A stretch of DNA of 64,000 nucleotides from Rikenellaceae bacterium (GTDB lineage Bacteria; Bacteroidota; Bacteroidia; Bacteroidales; UBA932), in assembly GCA_022766385.1 (NCBI GenBank), contig JALEPJ010000003.1, forward strand, positions 18,231 to 82,230, in the 5' to 3' direction. Positions 47,593-57,561 of the stretch are shown here, one piece after another (the first letter of the stretch is position 1; each line of letters starts with the position of its first letter). The notes beneath the pieces are model-generated. The model made no database searches, was not told where the DNA came from, and saw nothing but the letters and a program-made list of their open reading frames with translations. Made by a program: the position numbers and the translations under genes.

Positions 47593-49215
47593 TTAGGTGG
47601 CGAGGAAGTCATGGTTGGTTTCATATCCTCTTGAGTAGTAAGCATATACCCAACCGCTCTGATTCATATTTGAAGGAGCGTATCCCTTGTCGTCGTTGAT
47701 GAGTGAGTCGTCAAGATTGATTTCAGGATAACCCATCTTGTTGTCCATATCGCGGTAGTCGAAACCGTAGCGGTAGGTGAGGGTGAGGTCCTTCAGAGGT
47801 TTAAGGTCCAACTGGATCTTACCGCGGATTTCCTTGGCGTCATTGTGGTTGTAGTTGTTTGCAATAGCCCAGTAAAGGTTGGTGATGCCGTAAGGAGTGA
47901 GGTAAGCCTCAGGTGTGTTGAATGCGCAGGAGAGGTCCTTGAGGTCTACGATGGAAATGTCACGAGGAAACTCGTAGAGACCATCAATCACTGAAGTTCC
48001 CTGATATGAACCGACGACGTCTGATTTGTTCCTTGCAAAACTTAAGTTGGAAGAAACCTTGAGCCATTTGGCAGCATCGAAGGTGCTGTTGTAAGTGATG
48101 GTGTTTCTGTTGTATGTGTCATGATCGCCAGGCATTGCACCATTGTCCGAAGTATAACCGTATGAAAGATAATAGGTCATCTTGTTGTCGGTGGAAGCTC
48201 CGCTGATGGCGAGGTTATGGTTGTGTGACACTCCGAGGTCGAAGAAGTCCTTCACGTTGGTAGGCTTCGCAGAGAATTCGTGGATACGTTGCTGATTGTT
48301 CCAAATAGGTCCGTAAACCTGGGTTGAACCGTCGAGGGCAGGACCCCAGGAACCGTTCTCGATATAGGTCTGGGTACCGTTCCATCCCTGTCCGAACATG
48401 TTCTGCATGATTGGGAACATTGCCACCTGGCTGAGCTGGACACCGCCGCTGTACTCAATTGTGAAATCGCGGTCATTGCCCTTCTTTCCTGAACGGGTGG
48501 TGACGATTACGACACCGTTGGCTGCGCGGCTTCCGTAAAGGGCGGTAGCGGCTGCACCCTTGAGCACGGTCATACTCTCGATATCCTCTGAAGAGATGTT
48601 GCTGATACCTGAGATACCGGTACTCTTGGACTGTGCATTCATATTGACATTGACAATAGGAACACCGTCAACTACATAGAGAGGCTGGTTCGAGCCGTTG
48701 ATGGAGCTGAAGCCTCGGATGATGATGCTGCTGGCAGCACCAGGGTCAGTGGAAGTTGACTGTACCTGGACACCAGCTACCTTACCGGCAATGGAGTTCG
48801 CGAGGTTGGTTGTGCGGGCGGATACGATGTCATCACTTTTCACCGTGGTAGCGGAATATCCGAGGGTTTTCTCGGAACGGGTGATACCGAGGGCAGTGAC
48901 AACGACTTCGTCGAGCAACAGGAGGTCATCCTGAAGGGTCACGTTGATGACCTTTCTCTCACCGATCTCGACGAACTGATTCTTCATTCCGAAGAATGAG
49001 AACTCGAGTACGTCAGCTGCGCTTGCAGTGATGGAGTAAGTACCGTCCAGATTTGTGGCTGTACCGGTAGTGGTTCCTTTGATGAGGACGGAAGCTCCCG
49101 GAATAGGGTCTCCGTTCGCGTCAGTAACCTTACCAGAAATCTGCTTGTTCTGCGCTGTGGCCATTACGGCAAATCCAAGAAGAGGAATCAGCGCCAATGC
49201 GATTTTCTTTAACAT
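47593..49215 (-). pseudogene. SusC/RagA-family TonB-dependent receptor, N-terminal half ended by an in-frame TAA
   Basis: 540 aa: signal peptide, CarboxypepD_reg-like domain, plug (DEVVVTALGITRSEKTLGYSATTVKSDDI, IIIRGFSSINGSNQPLYVVDGVPI). Same frame continues after the TAA at 47593..47595 into 46099..47592. Confidence 0.85.
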
Positions 49216-49300
49216 AAGTACACTGAACTAAATTAATATTGAATTGTATAATCGTTTCGGACGGAGGTAACGGATTGTAAGCAAATAAACAAATGGAAAA

Positions 49301-49341
49301 TTGTGCCTAATTTGTAGTTTTGAGCACAAATTTAGGCACAA
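49301..49341. repeat. 15-bp inverted repeat with 1-nt bulge upstream of the SusC remnant
   Basis: TTGTGCCTAATTTGT (49301..49315) / ACAAATTTAGGCACAA (49326..49341), 10-nt loop. Confidence 0.75.
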
Positions 49342-49503
49342 TTGATACGAAATGATTCTTATATGCGGTAAAACAGTCTGAAAATCAAAAATTCTGCTTA
49401 CAAATTGTAATATATTTTTTATTTTCTAAAAAAATATGCTCTTTTTTTCTTGTGTGTGATATAGTTGAATTTTGTCTGCTATGTAAGGCTTCTTGGGCTT
49501 AAC

Positions 49504-50289
49504 TTACTTACCATCAGCTAGAAAGGCGGCTTGAACGGGTCCTATTTTTCTGTAACCCTCTTCTTTCAGATGCAGTTTGTCTTTCAAATAATAAAGTTCG
49601 AAATTGTAAATATTGGCTCCGAGGAGCTCGAACTGGTCAAGGATAGGTATACTGAAATGGCTGCAGCATTCCTTCTGCGCCTGCACATATTCGGAAAAGT
49701 TGTGGCCGCTTGCATTGCCTTCGCTGGAGAAAGGATTGTAGCCCGCTTCGCGCGCAAAGAATCTGAACGAAGTGAAGAAATAGATTTCCGCAGCGGGGTT
49801 CTTCTCAAGCAGGGTCTTGATGCAGTAGTTGATACCACCGCACTGGGTATCGAGGTGTTCCTCATTGTAATTGTCCTCTGCAGTATAGTCGCTCCAACTG
49901 CCGATTGCGCGATTGTTCGTGAAGTCATTCGTCGAAGCCCAAAGGACGTAGATGTCGTGGATTCCCGCTTCGCGCACCTGCTGTTGGAGGGAATGCCCCT
50001 GCAGTCTTGAGAAACCTGCGCCTCCCACTCCGTAGGTGGTCACGGTGCTGTGGAGTTGGTCCGCCCAGATTTGCTTCGCTGCTTCCGATTCCTTGAGCAC
50101 TGACAATGAGCCTCCGAATACGGCTATGCTCTTGCCGTAGTTCTTGTGCCCTTCATAGATGCCTCGTTCCGTGTTAGGGGTTAATACTTTAGTTGTGTTC
50201 TGGCGATTCGCCTCGCGTTGCTGTGCTGCTGCAAGTACCTGAAATAGAGGGAGGAGGAGCACAATACTAAGTAGGATTCTTTTCTTCAT
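49504..50289 (-). CDS. Secreted SGNH/GDSL-type hydrolase
   Basis: 261 aa; signal peptide, IAVFGGSLSV (block I), GVGGAGFSRL (block II), WASTNDF (block III), DKLHLKEEGYRKIG (block V). Confidence 0.85.
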   Translation of the reverse strand: MKKRILLSIVLLLPLFQVLAAAQQREANRQNTTKVLTPNTERGIYEGHKNYGKSIAVFGGSLSVLKESEAAKQIWADQLHSTVTTYGVGGAGFSRLQGHSLQQQVREAGIHDIYVLWASTNDFTNNRAIGSWSDYTAEDNYNEEHLDTQCGGINYCIKTLLEKNPAAEIYFFTSFRFFAREAGYNPFSSEGNASGHNFSEYVQAQKECCSHFSIPILDQFELLGANIYNFELYYLKDKLHLKEEGYRKIGPVQAAFLADGK

Positions 50290-50353
50290 GGTATGAAACT
50301 CGTGTGAATATTCAGATTTTTTTCCAATATAAGGAGAATTCCCTAAAAAGCCT

Positions 50354-50361
50354 TATCTTTG
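50354..50361 (+). promoter_or_regulatory. -7 box TATCTTTG upstream of asd
   Basis: TAnnTTTG consensus. Confidence 0.5.
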
Positions 50362-50432
50362 GAGCCAAGAATGAGTGTGAATACACACCGAGCGGGACAA
50401 GTGTCTTTTTATATAATTAGGTAAATAATAGT

Positions 50433-51443
50433 ATGAAAGTAGCTATCGTCGGCGCCAGTGGAGCCGTAGGTCAGGAGTTCCTTCGCGTCCTCTCTGAAAG
50501 ACAATTCCCTATTGATGAACTGCTTCTGTTCGGAAGCCAGCGCAGTGCGGGAAGCAAATACATGTACAACGGGAAGGAAATCGAGGTGAAACTCCTTCAG
50601 CACAATGATGACTTCAAGGGTGTTGACATCGCATTTACCAGTGCCGGCGGCGATACCAGCCGCGAGTTCGCAGAGACTATCACAAAGCACGGAGCGATTA
50701 TGATTGACAATTCCAGCGCCTTCCGTATGGACAAGGATGTGCCTCTGGTAGTGCCTGAGTGCAATGCTGCCGACGCTCTCGTGCGCCCGAAAGGCATCAT
50801 TGCCAATCCTAACTGCACCACCATTATGATGGTAGTGGCCCTCCAGGCCCTCGAGAATATCAGCCACATCAAGCGCGTGCGTGTCAGCAGCTATCAGGCT
50901 GCAAGCGGTGCAGGTGCAGCGGCAATGGCAGAGCTTTACGAGCAGTATCGTCAGGTACTTGCCGGAGAGGAGGTCACTGTTAATAAGTTCGCGTACCAGC
51001 TCGCCTTCAACCTCATCCCTCAGATCGACCAGTTCACCGAGAACGGATATACCAAGGAGGAGATGAAGATGTACAATGAGACCAAGAAGATTATGCATAC
51101 CGACTGCGAGGTAAGCGCTACCTGCGTACGCGTACCGAGCCTTCGTTGCCATAGCGAGGCCGTATGGGCTGAAACCGAGGAACCTGTCAGCGTAGAGCAG
51201 TTCCAAGAGGCCGTGCGCAACGGTAAGGGCCTGCAGCTTGAAGACGATCCGGCTTCAAAGACCTATCCTATGCCTCTCTTCCACGAGGGTTGTGACGATG
51301 TCTTCGTCGGCCGTGTCAGAAAGGATCTCTCGGACCCTAAGGGCATCACCTTCTGGCTTGTCAGCGACCAGATTAAGAAGGGAGCAGCACTCAATGCTGT
51401 TCAAATTGCCGAATACCTTATCTCTCAAGGCGTTGTAAAGTAA
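50433..51443 (+). CDS. asd: Aspartate-semialdehyde dehydrogenase
   Basis: 336 aa; [44 protein letters not shown]. Confidence 0.96.
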   Translation: MKVAIVGASGAVGQEFLRVLSERQFPIDELLLFGSQRSAGSKYMYNGKEIEVKLLQHNDDFKGVDIAFTSAGGDTSREFAETITKHGAIMIDNSSAFRMDKDVPLVVPECNAADALVRPKGIIANPNCTTIMMVVALQALENISHIKRVRVSSYQAASGAGAAAMAELYEQYRQVLAGEEVTVNKFAYQLAFNLIPQIDQFTENGYTKEEMKMYNETKKIMHTDCEVSATCVRVPSLRCHSEAVWAETEEPVSVEQFQEAVRNGKGLQLEDDPASKTYPMPLFHEGCDDVFVGRVRKDLSDPKGITFWLVSDQIKKGAALNAVQIAEYLISQGVVK

Positions 51444-51445
51444 GA

Positions 51446-51478
51446 AAAAACGGGACCTCAAAGGGTCTCGTTTTTTTT
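51446..51478. terminator. Bidirectional rho-independent terminator
   Basis: AAAAAACGGGACCTCAAAGGGTCTCGTTTTTTTT between convergent genes. Confidence 0.8.
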
Positions 51479-52045
51479 AGGATCGAATCTGGAGATGCCT
51501 CCGAACTGGCGGGTATATTGGCCCAGATATTTCTTCAGTAATTCGGCGGCTTCTTCAGGACTCGCCGCTCCATACACCCTGTCTTCAGGAATGTCCTTGT
51601 ATCTGATACGCTCATCGATGCGCTGGTCTGCAAGCTTCGAAGACCAGCCCGGCACGGTGTTGTAGGCAATGATCAGTCTGTAGGTTGTCCAGGCTGCAGC
51701 CATTTCCATCAGCGTTCCTGCACCACCTCCTATGGCAATGACAGCGTCCGCGCTGCCGGTCAGTCCGTTCCTGATAATGTCCATACCCGTAGGGATCACA
51801 ATGTCCACATAGTCATTGACCTTGGTCCTGTCAAAGGATGGGGTCAAGCCTATGGTGTCCCCGTCCTGATGCTTTTCCGAAGCGTGGGCACCGGCACAGA
51901 CTGCTTCCATAATACCGCCCATTCCTCCGCATTGCACACGGAAACCGTTGTCTACCAGCATCTTGCCTGTTTCGAAAGCCAGGCGGTACTTGTATGAATC
52001 AGGAGCGGCGGCCGCATCTCCCAATACTGCTATGATCTTTTTCAT
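51458..52045 (-). CDS. LOG/TIGR00725-like Rossmann-fold protein
   Basis: 195 aa; VLGDAAAAPDSYKYRLAFETGKMLVDNGFRVQCGGMGGIMEAVCAGA, AIGGGAGTLMEMAAAW. Confidence 0.85.
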   Translation of the reverse strand: MKKIIAVLGDAAAAPDSYKYRLAFETGKMLVDNGFRVQCGGMGGIMEAVCAGAHASEKHQDGDTIGLTPSFDRTKVNDYVDIVIPTGMDIIRNGLTGSADAVIAIGGGAGTLMEMAAAWTTYRLIIAYNTVPGWSSKLADQRIDERIRYKDIPEDRVYGAASPEEAAELLKKYLGQYTRQFGGISRFDPKKNETL

Positions 52046-52065
52046 AAAATTTGCTTTTCAGTTTT

Positions 52066-53916
52066 CTAATTATCCTCGACCACTGTCATTTCGCAGGCCT
52101 TGCAATCGAAATGCAGAGCCAGCCTGCGCCCGTTATTCACCAGGAACAAGTCCTTGCAAGGCCCGGCTGCTTGATGAACGGGGCACATCCCCAGTTCGTA
52201 GCGTATGCAGTATTTAGTGCGCATCAGCTCCGCATCCCGTACGTGACTCAGTTCGTAGGCCGGCGAGACCTTCTCAGCCCCTCTAGATAGATAGATTGCG
52301 CGAGCTTTCTCATTGGCAATGTTATATTTGTAGCTGAGTTCGCGCTCCGGAAGCATCACTCCGGCATCCTTCTCGCCTCGGGCAAGAGGAATGCTCCTGC
52401 ATCGCAATGCATCGATGTCGGACGCGACCAGACGGCGCATGCTGTTGAGTATTGATACGCTCAGCAGGGGCAGTTTCCCGCCTGCGCTGCTGACATTGAG
52501 TGAGCTGAGTCTGAATATATAGTGTCCGGCGCGTTTGGAGAGCTGTTCGCGTATGAGAGCCTCCTGCCTTTCCCTGTTTTCAGCGCTGTCGGAATCGCAA
52601 TTGAAGCTGCTCAGAATCTCGCGGCCGTCCTCCGATCTAGCCTTTATGTCAATCTTAAAGCTCCCGGAGATGTTCACTTCGAGCTCGACTCCTATCTCAC
52701 GCTTCGGCATATTGCGCTCAAGCTCCTTCTCGAAAGCGGCATTGATATTTCTGAAAAGCCTTGTGCGCGGGGCAATGCCTTCGGCCGTGGCCTTGCATCT
52801 GATGCTGAAGTCTTCGCAGACATCTCCCCTGAAGCCGATTACGCCTTTCTTGCCCGAAAAGGCGAAACCGTCGCCATTGTTGAGCACCAAATTCTGCGAT
52901 GCTGCCTTTATGCTTATTTCAATGGTGGAACGGTCGAGTTTTCTCACTTTTGATACTATTCCTATGTACTCTCCCATTGATTTAGGAGCATTCATCGACG
53001 ACCATTGTCCCCGCTTACCGTCAAGCCAGAGTTCGGAATAGCCCCGGTTGAAGGTCTTGTCGCTGGCAGGAGTGAAGCCTCCGCTACTGTGGCCGAAAGA
53101 GGCTCTCGCGTACTTGTCGGGATGGAGGCGTATCAATTCGTCCAATGCTTCCGAATACTCGCGAACGACATTCTTGACATAGGAAGCATTCTTCAGGCGT
53201 CCTTCAATCTTGAAACTCACGACTCCCACTTCAGCGAGGTCCCCGAGTCTGGAAATCAAGCGGTAGTCCTTCAGGGAGAGGAGGGCCTTGTTCCGCTGCA
53301 GTATTTTCCCGTCGCTGTCTACGAGGTCGTATAATGAGCGGCAGGCCTGGATACAGGCTCCTCTGTTGGCACTGCGCCCCGCGATTCTTTCGGAGAGATA
53401 GCATTGCCCGCTATAACATACACAGAGGGCTCCGTGTACGAAATACTCCAATTCGCAGCCACTGGCCTCCTTAATCTTTCTTATATCCTCCAGACTGCTC
53501 TCTCTCTCGAGCACCAATCTGCTGAATCCCAGGCTCTTGTAGAAAAGTGCCTTGGCACTGTCCCTGATGGCGCACTGGGTAGAGGCGTGGAGAGGAACTT
53601 TGATATCATCCCAGCCGGTAAGCGCGAGGTCCTGGACTATGAAGGCATCCACGCCAGCTTCCTGGGCATCTAGCATAAGGCGGTGAACGCGGTCAAGCTC
53701 ATTGTCATATATTATGGTGTTGACGGTAAGGAATACTCTGGCACCGAAACGGTGGGCGTGCTCGCATACCCTGGCGACATCCGCCATAGTATTGCCTGCG
53801 TCCTTTCTGGCACCGAACTCCTCTCCTGCCATATATACGGCATCGGCACCGCAGTCAATGGCCGCGATGCCGATGTCAGCGTTTCTCGCCGGGGCGAGAA
53901 GTTCAAGATATTCCAT
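52066..53916 (-). CDS. Peptidase U32 family protein
   Basis: 616 aa; LELLAPARNADIGIAAIDCGADAVYMAGEEFGARKDAGN, EYFVHGALCVCYSGQCYLSERIAGRSANRGACIQACR. Confidence 0.94.
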   Translation of the reverse strand: MEYLELLAPARNADIGIAAIDCGADAVYMAGEEFGARKDAGNTMADVARVCEHAHRFGARVFLTVNTIIYDNELDRVHRLMLDAQEAGVDAFIVQDLALTGWDDIKVPLHASTQCAIRDSAKALFYKSLGFSRLVLERESSLEDIRKIKEASGCELEYFVHGALCVCYSGQCYLSERIAGRSANRGACIQACRSLYDLVDSDGKILQRNKALLSLKDYRLISRLGDLAEVGVVSFKIEGRLKNASYVKNVVREYSEALDELIRLHPDKYARASFGHSSGGFTPASDKTFNRGYSELWLDGKRGQWSSMNAPKSMGEYIGIVSKVRKLDRSTIEISIKAASQNLVLNNGDGFAFSGKKGVIGFRGDVCEDFSIRCKATAEGIAPRTRLFRNINAAFEKELERNMPKREIGVELEVNISGSFKIDIKARSEDGREILSSFNCDSDSAENRERQEALIREQLSKRAGHYIFRLSSLNVSSAGGKLPLLSVSILNSMRRLVASDIDALRCRSIPLARGEKDAGVMLPERELSYKYNIANEKARAIYLSRGAEKVSPAYELSHVRDAELMRTKYCIRYELGMCPVHQAAGPCKDLFLVNNGRRLALHFDCKACEMTVVEDN

Positions 53917-54847
53917 TACTTGAGAACGTTGAGCTGCTGCTTTGCCTGTGCACCGTAAGTAGCATCGTTTTCAACCTTGGTGTAGAACTCCTTAGCCTTT
54001 TCCTTGTTGCCAAGCTGCTGGTAGAGAGCACCGAGAGTGAAGTTGATGGCTGCTGCATCCTTAGCGTTAGGTGAGATGCCGAGGTACTTCTCGTAGAACT
54101 CGATAGCTGACTTGTTGTCCTTGAGCTGAGAAGCTGCTGAAGCTGCAAGCTTGTAAGCGTTAGCGCTCTCAACATACTCGTTTGACTTCTCGCAAGCTGC
54201 GATAACGTCCTTGAATTTTTTCTCCTTGAGGAGAGCCTGAGCGTCCTTCAGGTAGATATTTGCGAGTTGCTTTACTGCATTGGCCTCCTGACCGTTGGCT
54301 CTTGCCTGCTCGAAAGCTGCGATAGCGCCTTCTTTGTCTCCGGTCTGGTTGAGAGCCATTGCGAGCTGGAGAGCTGAGATGCCGTCCTCAGGGTTTTCTG
54401 CGAGCACATCCTTGAAAGCAGCAATTGCACCGGCGAAATCCTTTGCCTTGTAAAGAGCGCCTGCCTTGGCTTTCTTAGCCTGTGAAACGAGGGTCTTGGC
54501 TTCCTCCTCAACGTCTATGGCTTCATACTCCACTGCGACCTTGATGGCCTCTGCGAGAGTAGCGATGCCCTCATCGTACTTGGCGTCCCTGATTTCTCCC
54601 TTGGCGATATTGAGAACAATTGCAGGGATGACACCCTTGCAGGTGGCTATGAGTTCTGCGCCTTCCTCACCGCAAGCCTGAGCTTCGACGAGAGCTTCCT
54701 TGAAGCCTGTGAGAGCAGTAGCATAATCTTTGTTGTCAAGTGCTTCGCTTGCGCTCTGTGCTGTCTCGGTAGCCTTTTCCAGATCCTGTGCAGATACGAC
54801 GCCTGCTGTGAGAGCGAGCGCGATTAAAGAGAGAATTACTTTTTTCA
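53916..54847 (-). CDS. TPR-repeat secreted protein
   Basis: Start set at MKKVILSLIALALTAGVVSAQD; multiple TPR units (AKDFAGAIAAFKDVLAENPEDGISALQLAMALNQTGDKEGAIAAFEQA). Confidence 0.85.
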
Positions 54848-54892
54848 TAATGCTTATAAGTTTACTTAAGTTATAATTCAGTTTACGCAAAG

Positions 54893-54926
54893 TACAAAAG
54901 TAGTAAAATTTCTTTTTACTTTTGTA
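54893..54926. promoter_or_regulatory. Symmetrical divergent promoter pair (TACAAAAGTA ... TACTTTTGTA)
   Basis: TACTTTTG -7 boxes on both strands separated by 14 bp, between the divergent TPR and M16-like genes. Confidence 0.5.
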
Positions 54927-54941
54927 AACGGTCAAAGATAA

Positions 54942-57548
54942 ATGACAAATATGAGACATTTCGGACGGATAACAATTCTATCATTGGCCTTCTTGGTCTC
55001 TGTATCAACCTTCTTCCTCAGAGGGCAGGAACTTCCGTCATTGCCGAAAGCTCCCGAAGTGGTCACCAGCTCCCTCCCGAACGGAATTCAATATTATCTG
55101 GTAAAGAATACGGCCTCCAGCGGCTTTGCGGATTTCGCTCTCGTTCAAAAGGGACGGGTCAGTGAGGCCTCCTCCCGGAATGCTCTCACGAATCTTCAGC
55201 ATTTTCAGAAATCCAAGCCATACCAATATCTTGCCAAACTCGGCGTAGGCTACGAAAAAGACGGCTATGTGCGCAATGAAGGTGATGCTACCGTATTCAA
55301 ATTCAGTGATGTACCGGTTTCCAAGCTCGGTCCGAGGGATACGGTGCTCCTGATGCTTTTTGACCTTTGCGAGCTCAGTTCGGAGAGTCAGGCCATTATA
55401 GTGGCAGGTGACATTGACATAGAAGCAGTAAAGCAGCGGATGGATGTGTTTTCTATGATGGTCACTCCAAGAAATGCAGCGCAGCCGCTTACGAGGGATG
55501 ACTGGACAGCCTCGACGGAGACTCAGTATTCTGTGGTCAATTTTCGCTCCTCGACCGAGGCCAGACTGGGTGTAATCTTCCATTCCGACAGGACGCCCGC
55601 CAAGGCTATGGGCAGCATTCAGCCTCTGGTGAGTGAGAATTATGCCCGCCAGCTCGGTGTTTTGGGCGTAAACAGGCTTGAAAGGGCCTTCAGGCGTGCG
55701 GAGCTTCCTTATACCGATGCATCCTTCGATTTCAAGGGCAGCGCGGACGGACCGGGACCGGAGGAATGCTCTTTCGGCATCACGGTATCTATAGACGATG
55801 CCCCGGAGGCAGTAGCTTTGCTCGCCCGTGTCTTCTCGACTTTGAGCAATGAAGACGTAAGCCTCGCAGAATATAGGAATGCCAGGGACAAGCAGATTCT
55901 GAGCAGTGCGCTTTCTCCGGATAGCTATTCCAATGCTGATTGGGTGCGTGTCTGCACTTCTTCATATCTCTACGGATCCAATCTTGCTTCGCCGCAGACC
56001 CGCAAGTCATTCTTCCTTGACCGGAGCATGGACTCGAAACTTGAACTCCAGTTCTTCAACGAATTCAAGAGAGCTTTCCTCGGAGGACAAAAGACCCTGA
56101 GTTTCATGCATTACAGTCCCTTGCTCCCGCATTTTGAAATCGCTTCCGATGTCCTGCTTCCCATCTTCGACGAGGCTTGGCAGGAAGCTGTCAGCGGAGG
56201 CAAAGAGGTCTATTCAGTAAACCGGAGCGATACCTTGAGCCTCCACCTTCAAAAATCCAAGTCCAAACTGAAGAGCAGTGCCCCCGATGTCATCACCGGC
56301 GGTGAGATCTGGACTTTCGCTAACGGCATGAGGGTGATATTCAAGAAAACGGGAAATGACAAGCGCTTCCATTATGCCTTTATGCTGAACGGAGGTCTCT
56401 CCGAGTTTCCGGATCTGAAATACGGCGAAGCCGCCTATGTGAGCGATATGCTGAGACTCAATCACGTTGCGGGCATCAGCAGCAGGAGCTTCTACGATAT
56501 GCTGGCCGCGAACGGCATCACAATGAGCTCCAAGGTCGGTCCGGGCAATTTCGTCATCTCCGGCTCAGTCCCTTCGAACAATTATCGCCTTTTGCTCAAG
56601 TCCCTCATTGCCCTTGCAAATGAAAGAACAGTTGATGAGGAAGCCTTCGACTGGTACAGGCAATGCGACCGCCTGACCAGCTCTCTCGAACGCAAAAGCC
56701 AGGAGGGAGTGGATGCCTTGCTGGACAGTCTGATGTGCCCGGGAAACAAATACTCATTGCACCGCAGCGGCGCCCCTGTTTCCGATGATTTGCAGCAACG
56801 CTCCGACAGGTATTTCAATGATAGGTTCTCGCACTGCAACGATGGTGTTATTGTAATTATTGGGGATATTGACCCTTATGTTCTCAGGAGTGAATTCCAG
56901 AATTACATAGGCCATTTCCGTACCTCTAATAGCTATGCTTTACGGCCTCAGCCTCAGCCTCTGAGGGGCAGTGGCAGCGCCACCTATCTCTATGACGCCG
57001 CTGAGTCGGAGACGGGTGACGGATATCCCGGACTTTATCTGGCAATGTCGGTGGAAATGCCTTTCTCGGCACAGAAATATATGGCTTTCAGAGTGGCTGT
57101 CACAGAACTCAGAAGAAGGGTTACAGAGTCGCTTGACGAATTGGGAATGTATGCGGAAGTTCAGGATTCCTACGAACTGTATCCTACGGAACGTCTGAGT
57201 GTCAAGATTTTCTGCCGTCCGGCTGAGAGCAGGGGCTTGCCATCGGGCCTTGATCCGGATGACTCGCTCTATGCTATGACGGCAGTCCGTCTGGCCCTCT
57301 CTGACCTTTCTTCAGCCCCTGCGAAGGAGGAACTGATATCCGCAGCGAAACTTGCGCTCATTTCCGAGTTCAAGTCGGAGCTTGCAAAGCCTGAAGAACT
57401 GATAAATGCAGTTCTGATGAGATATTCTGCCGGCAAGGACCTGGTAAGTGACTATAGGTCGAAGATTGAGGCGGTGAAAGCTTCCGATGTCCAGGAACTC
57501 CTCTCCGCCATCACTGAAGGTGTTAAAGTCGAACTTGTATATTATTAA
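54942..57548 (+). CDS. M16 (insulinase)-like protein lacking the catalytic zinc motif
   Basis: 868 aa; M16 fold signatures (SSLPNGIQYYLVKN, ATVFKFSDVP, AIIVAGDIDIEAVKQRM, ...IVIIGDIDPYVLRSEFQNYIG) without an HxxEH. Confidence 0.82.
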   Translation: MTNMRHFGRITILSLAFLVSVSTFFLRGQELPSLPKAPEVVTSSLPNGIQYYLVKNTASSGFADFALVQKGRVSEASSRNALTNLQHFQKSKPYQYLAKLGVGYEKDGYVRNEGDATVFKFSDVPVSKLGPRDTVLLMLFDLCELSSESQAIIVAGDIDIEAVKQRMDVFSMMVTPRNAAQPLTRDDWTASTETQYSVVNFRSSTEARLGVIFHSDRTPAKAMGSIQPLVSENYARQLGVLGVNRLERAFRRAELPYTDASFDFKGSADGPGPEECSFGITVSIDDAPEAVALLARVFSTLSNEDVSLAEYRNARDKQILSSALSPDSYSNADWVRVCTSSYLYGSNLASPQTRKSFFLDRSMDSKLELQFFNEFKRAFLGGQKTLSFMHYSPLLPHFEIASDVLLPIFDEAWQEAVSGGKEVYSVNRSDTLSLHLQKSKSKLKSSAPDVITGGEIWTFANGMRVIFKKTGNDKRFHYAFMLNGGLSEFPDLKYGEAAYVSDMLRLNHVAGISSRSFYDMLAANGITMSSKVGPGNFVISGSVPSNNYRLLLKSLIALANERTVDEEAFDWYRQCDRLTSSLERKSQEGVDALLDSLMCPGNKYSLHRSGAPVSDDLQQRSDRYFNDRFSHCNDGVIVIIGDIDPYVLRSEFQNYIGHFRTSNSYALRPQPQPLRGSGSATYLYDAAESETGDGYPGLYLAMSVEMPFSAQKYMAFRVAVTELRRRVTESLDELGMYAEVQDSYELYPTERLSVKIFCRPAESRGLPSGLDPDDSLYAMTAVRLALSDLSSAPAKEELISAAKLALISEFKSELAKPEELINAVLMRYSAGKDLVSDYRSKIEAVKASDVQELLSAITEGVKVELVYY

Positions 57549-57561
57549 TATTCAACTATAT

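Noticed and set aside
47593-47595. In-frame TAA in SusC as a possible recoding or stop-codon readthrough site
   Set aside because: No supporting stem-loop or SECIS-like signal was seen, TAA is not a typical recoding stop, and the same frame is also chimeric downstream, so decay or assembly error is simpler.
50409-51206. 265-aa minus-strand ORF antisense to asd
   Set aside because: Shadow ORF opposite a conserved housekeeping gene.
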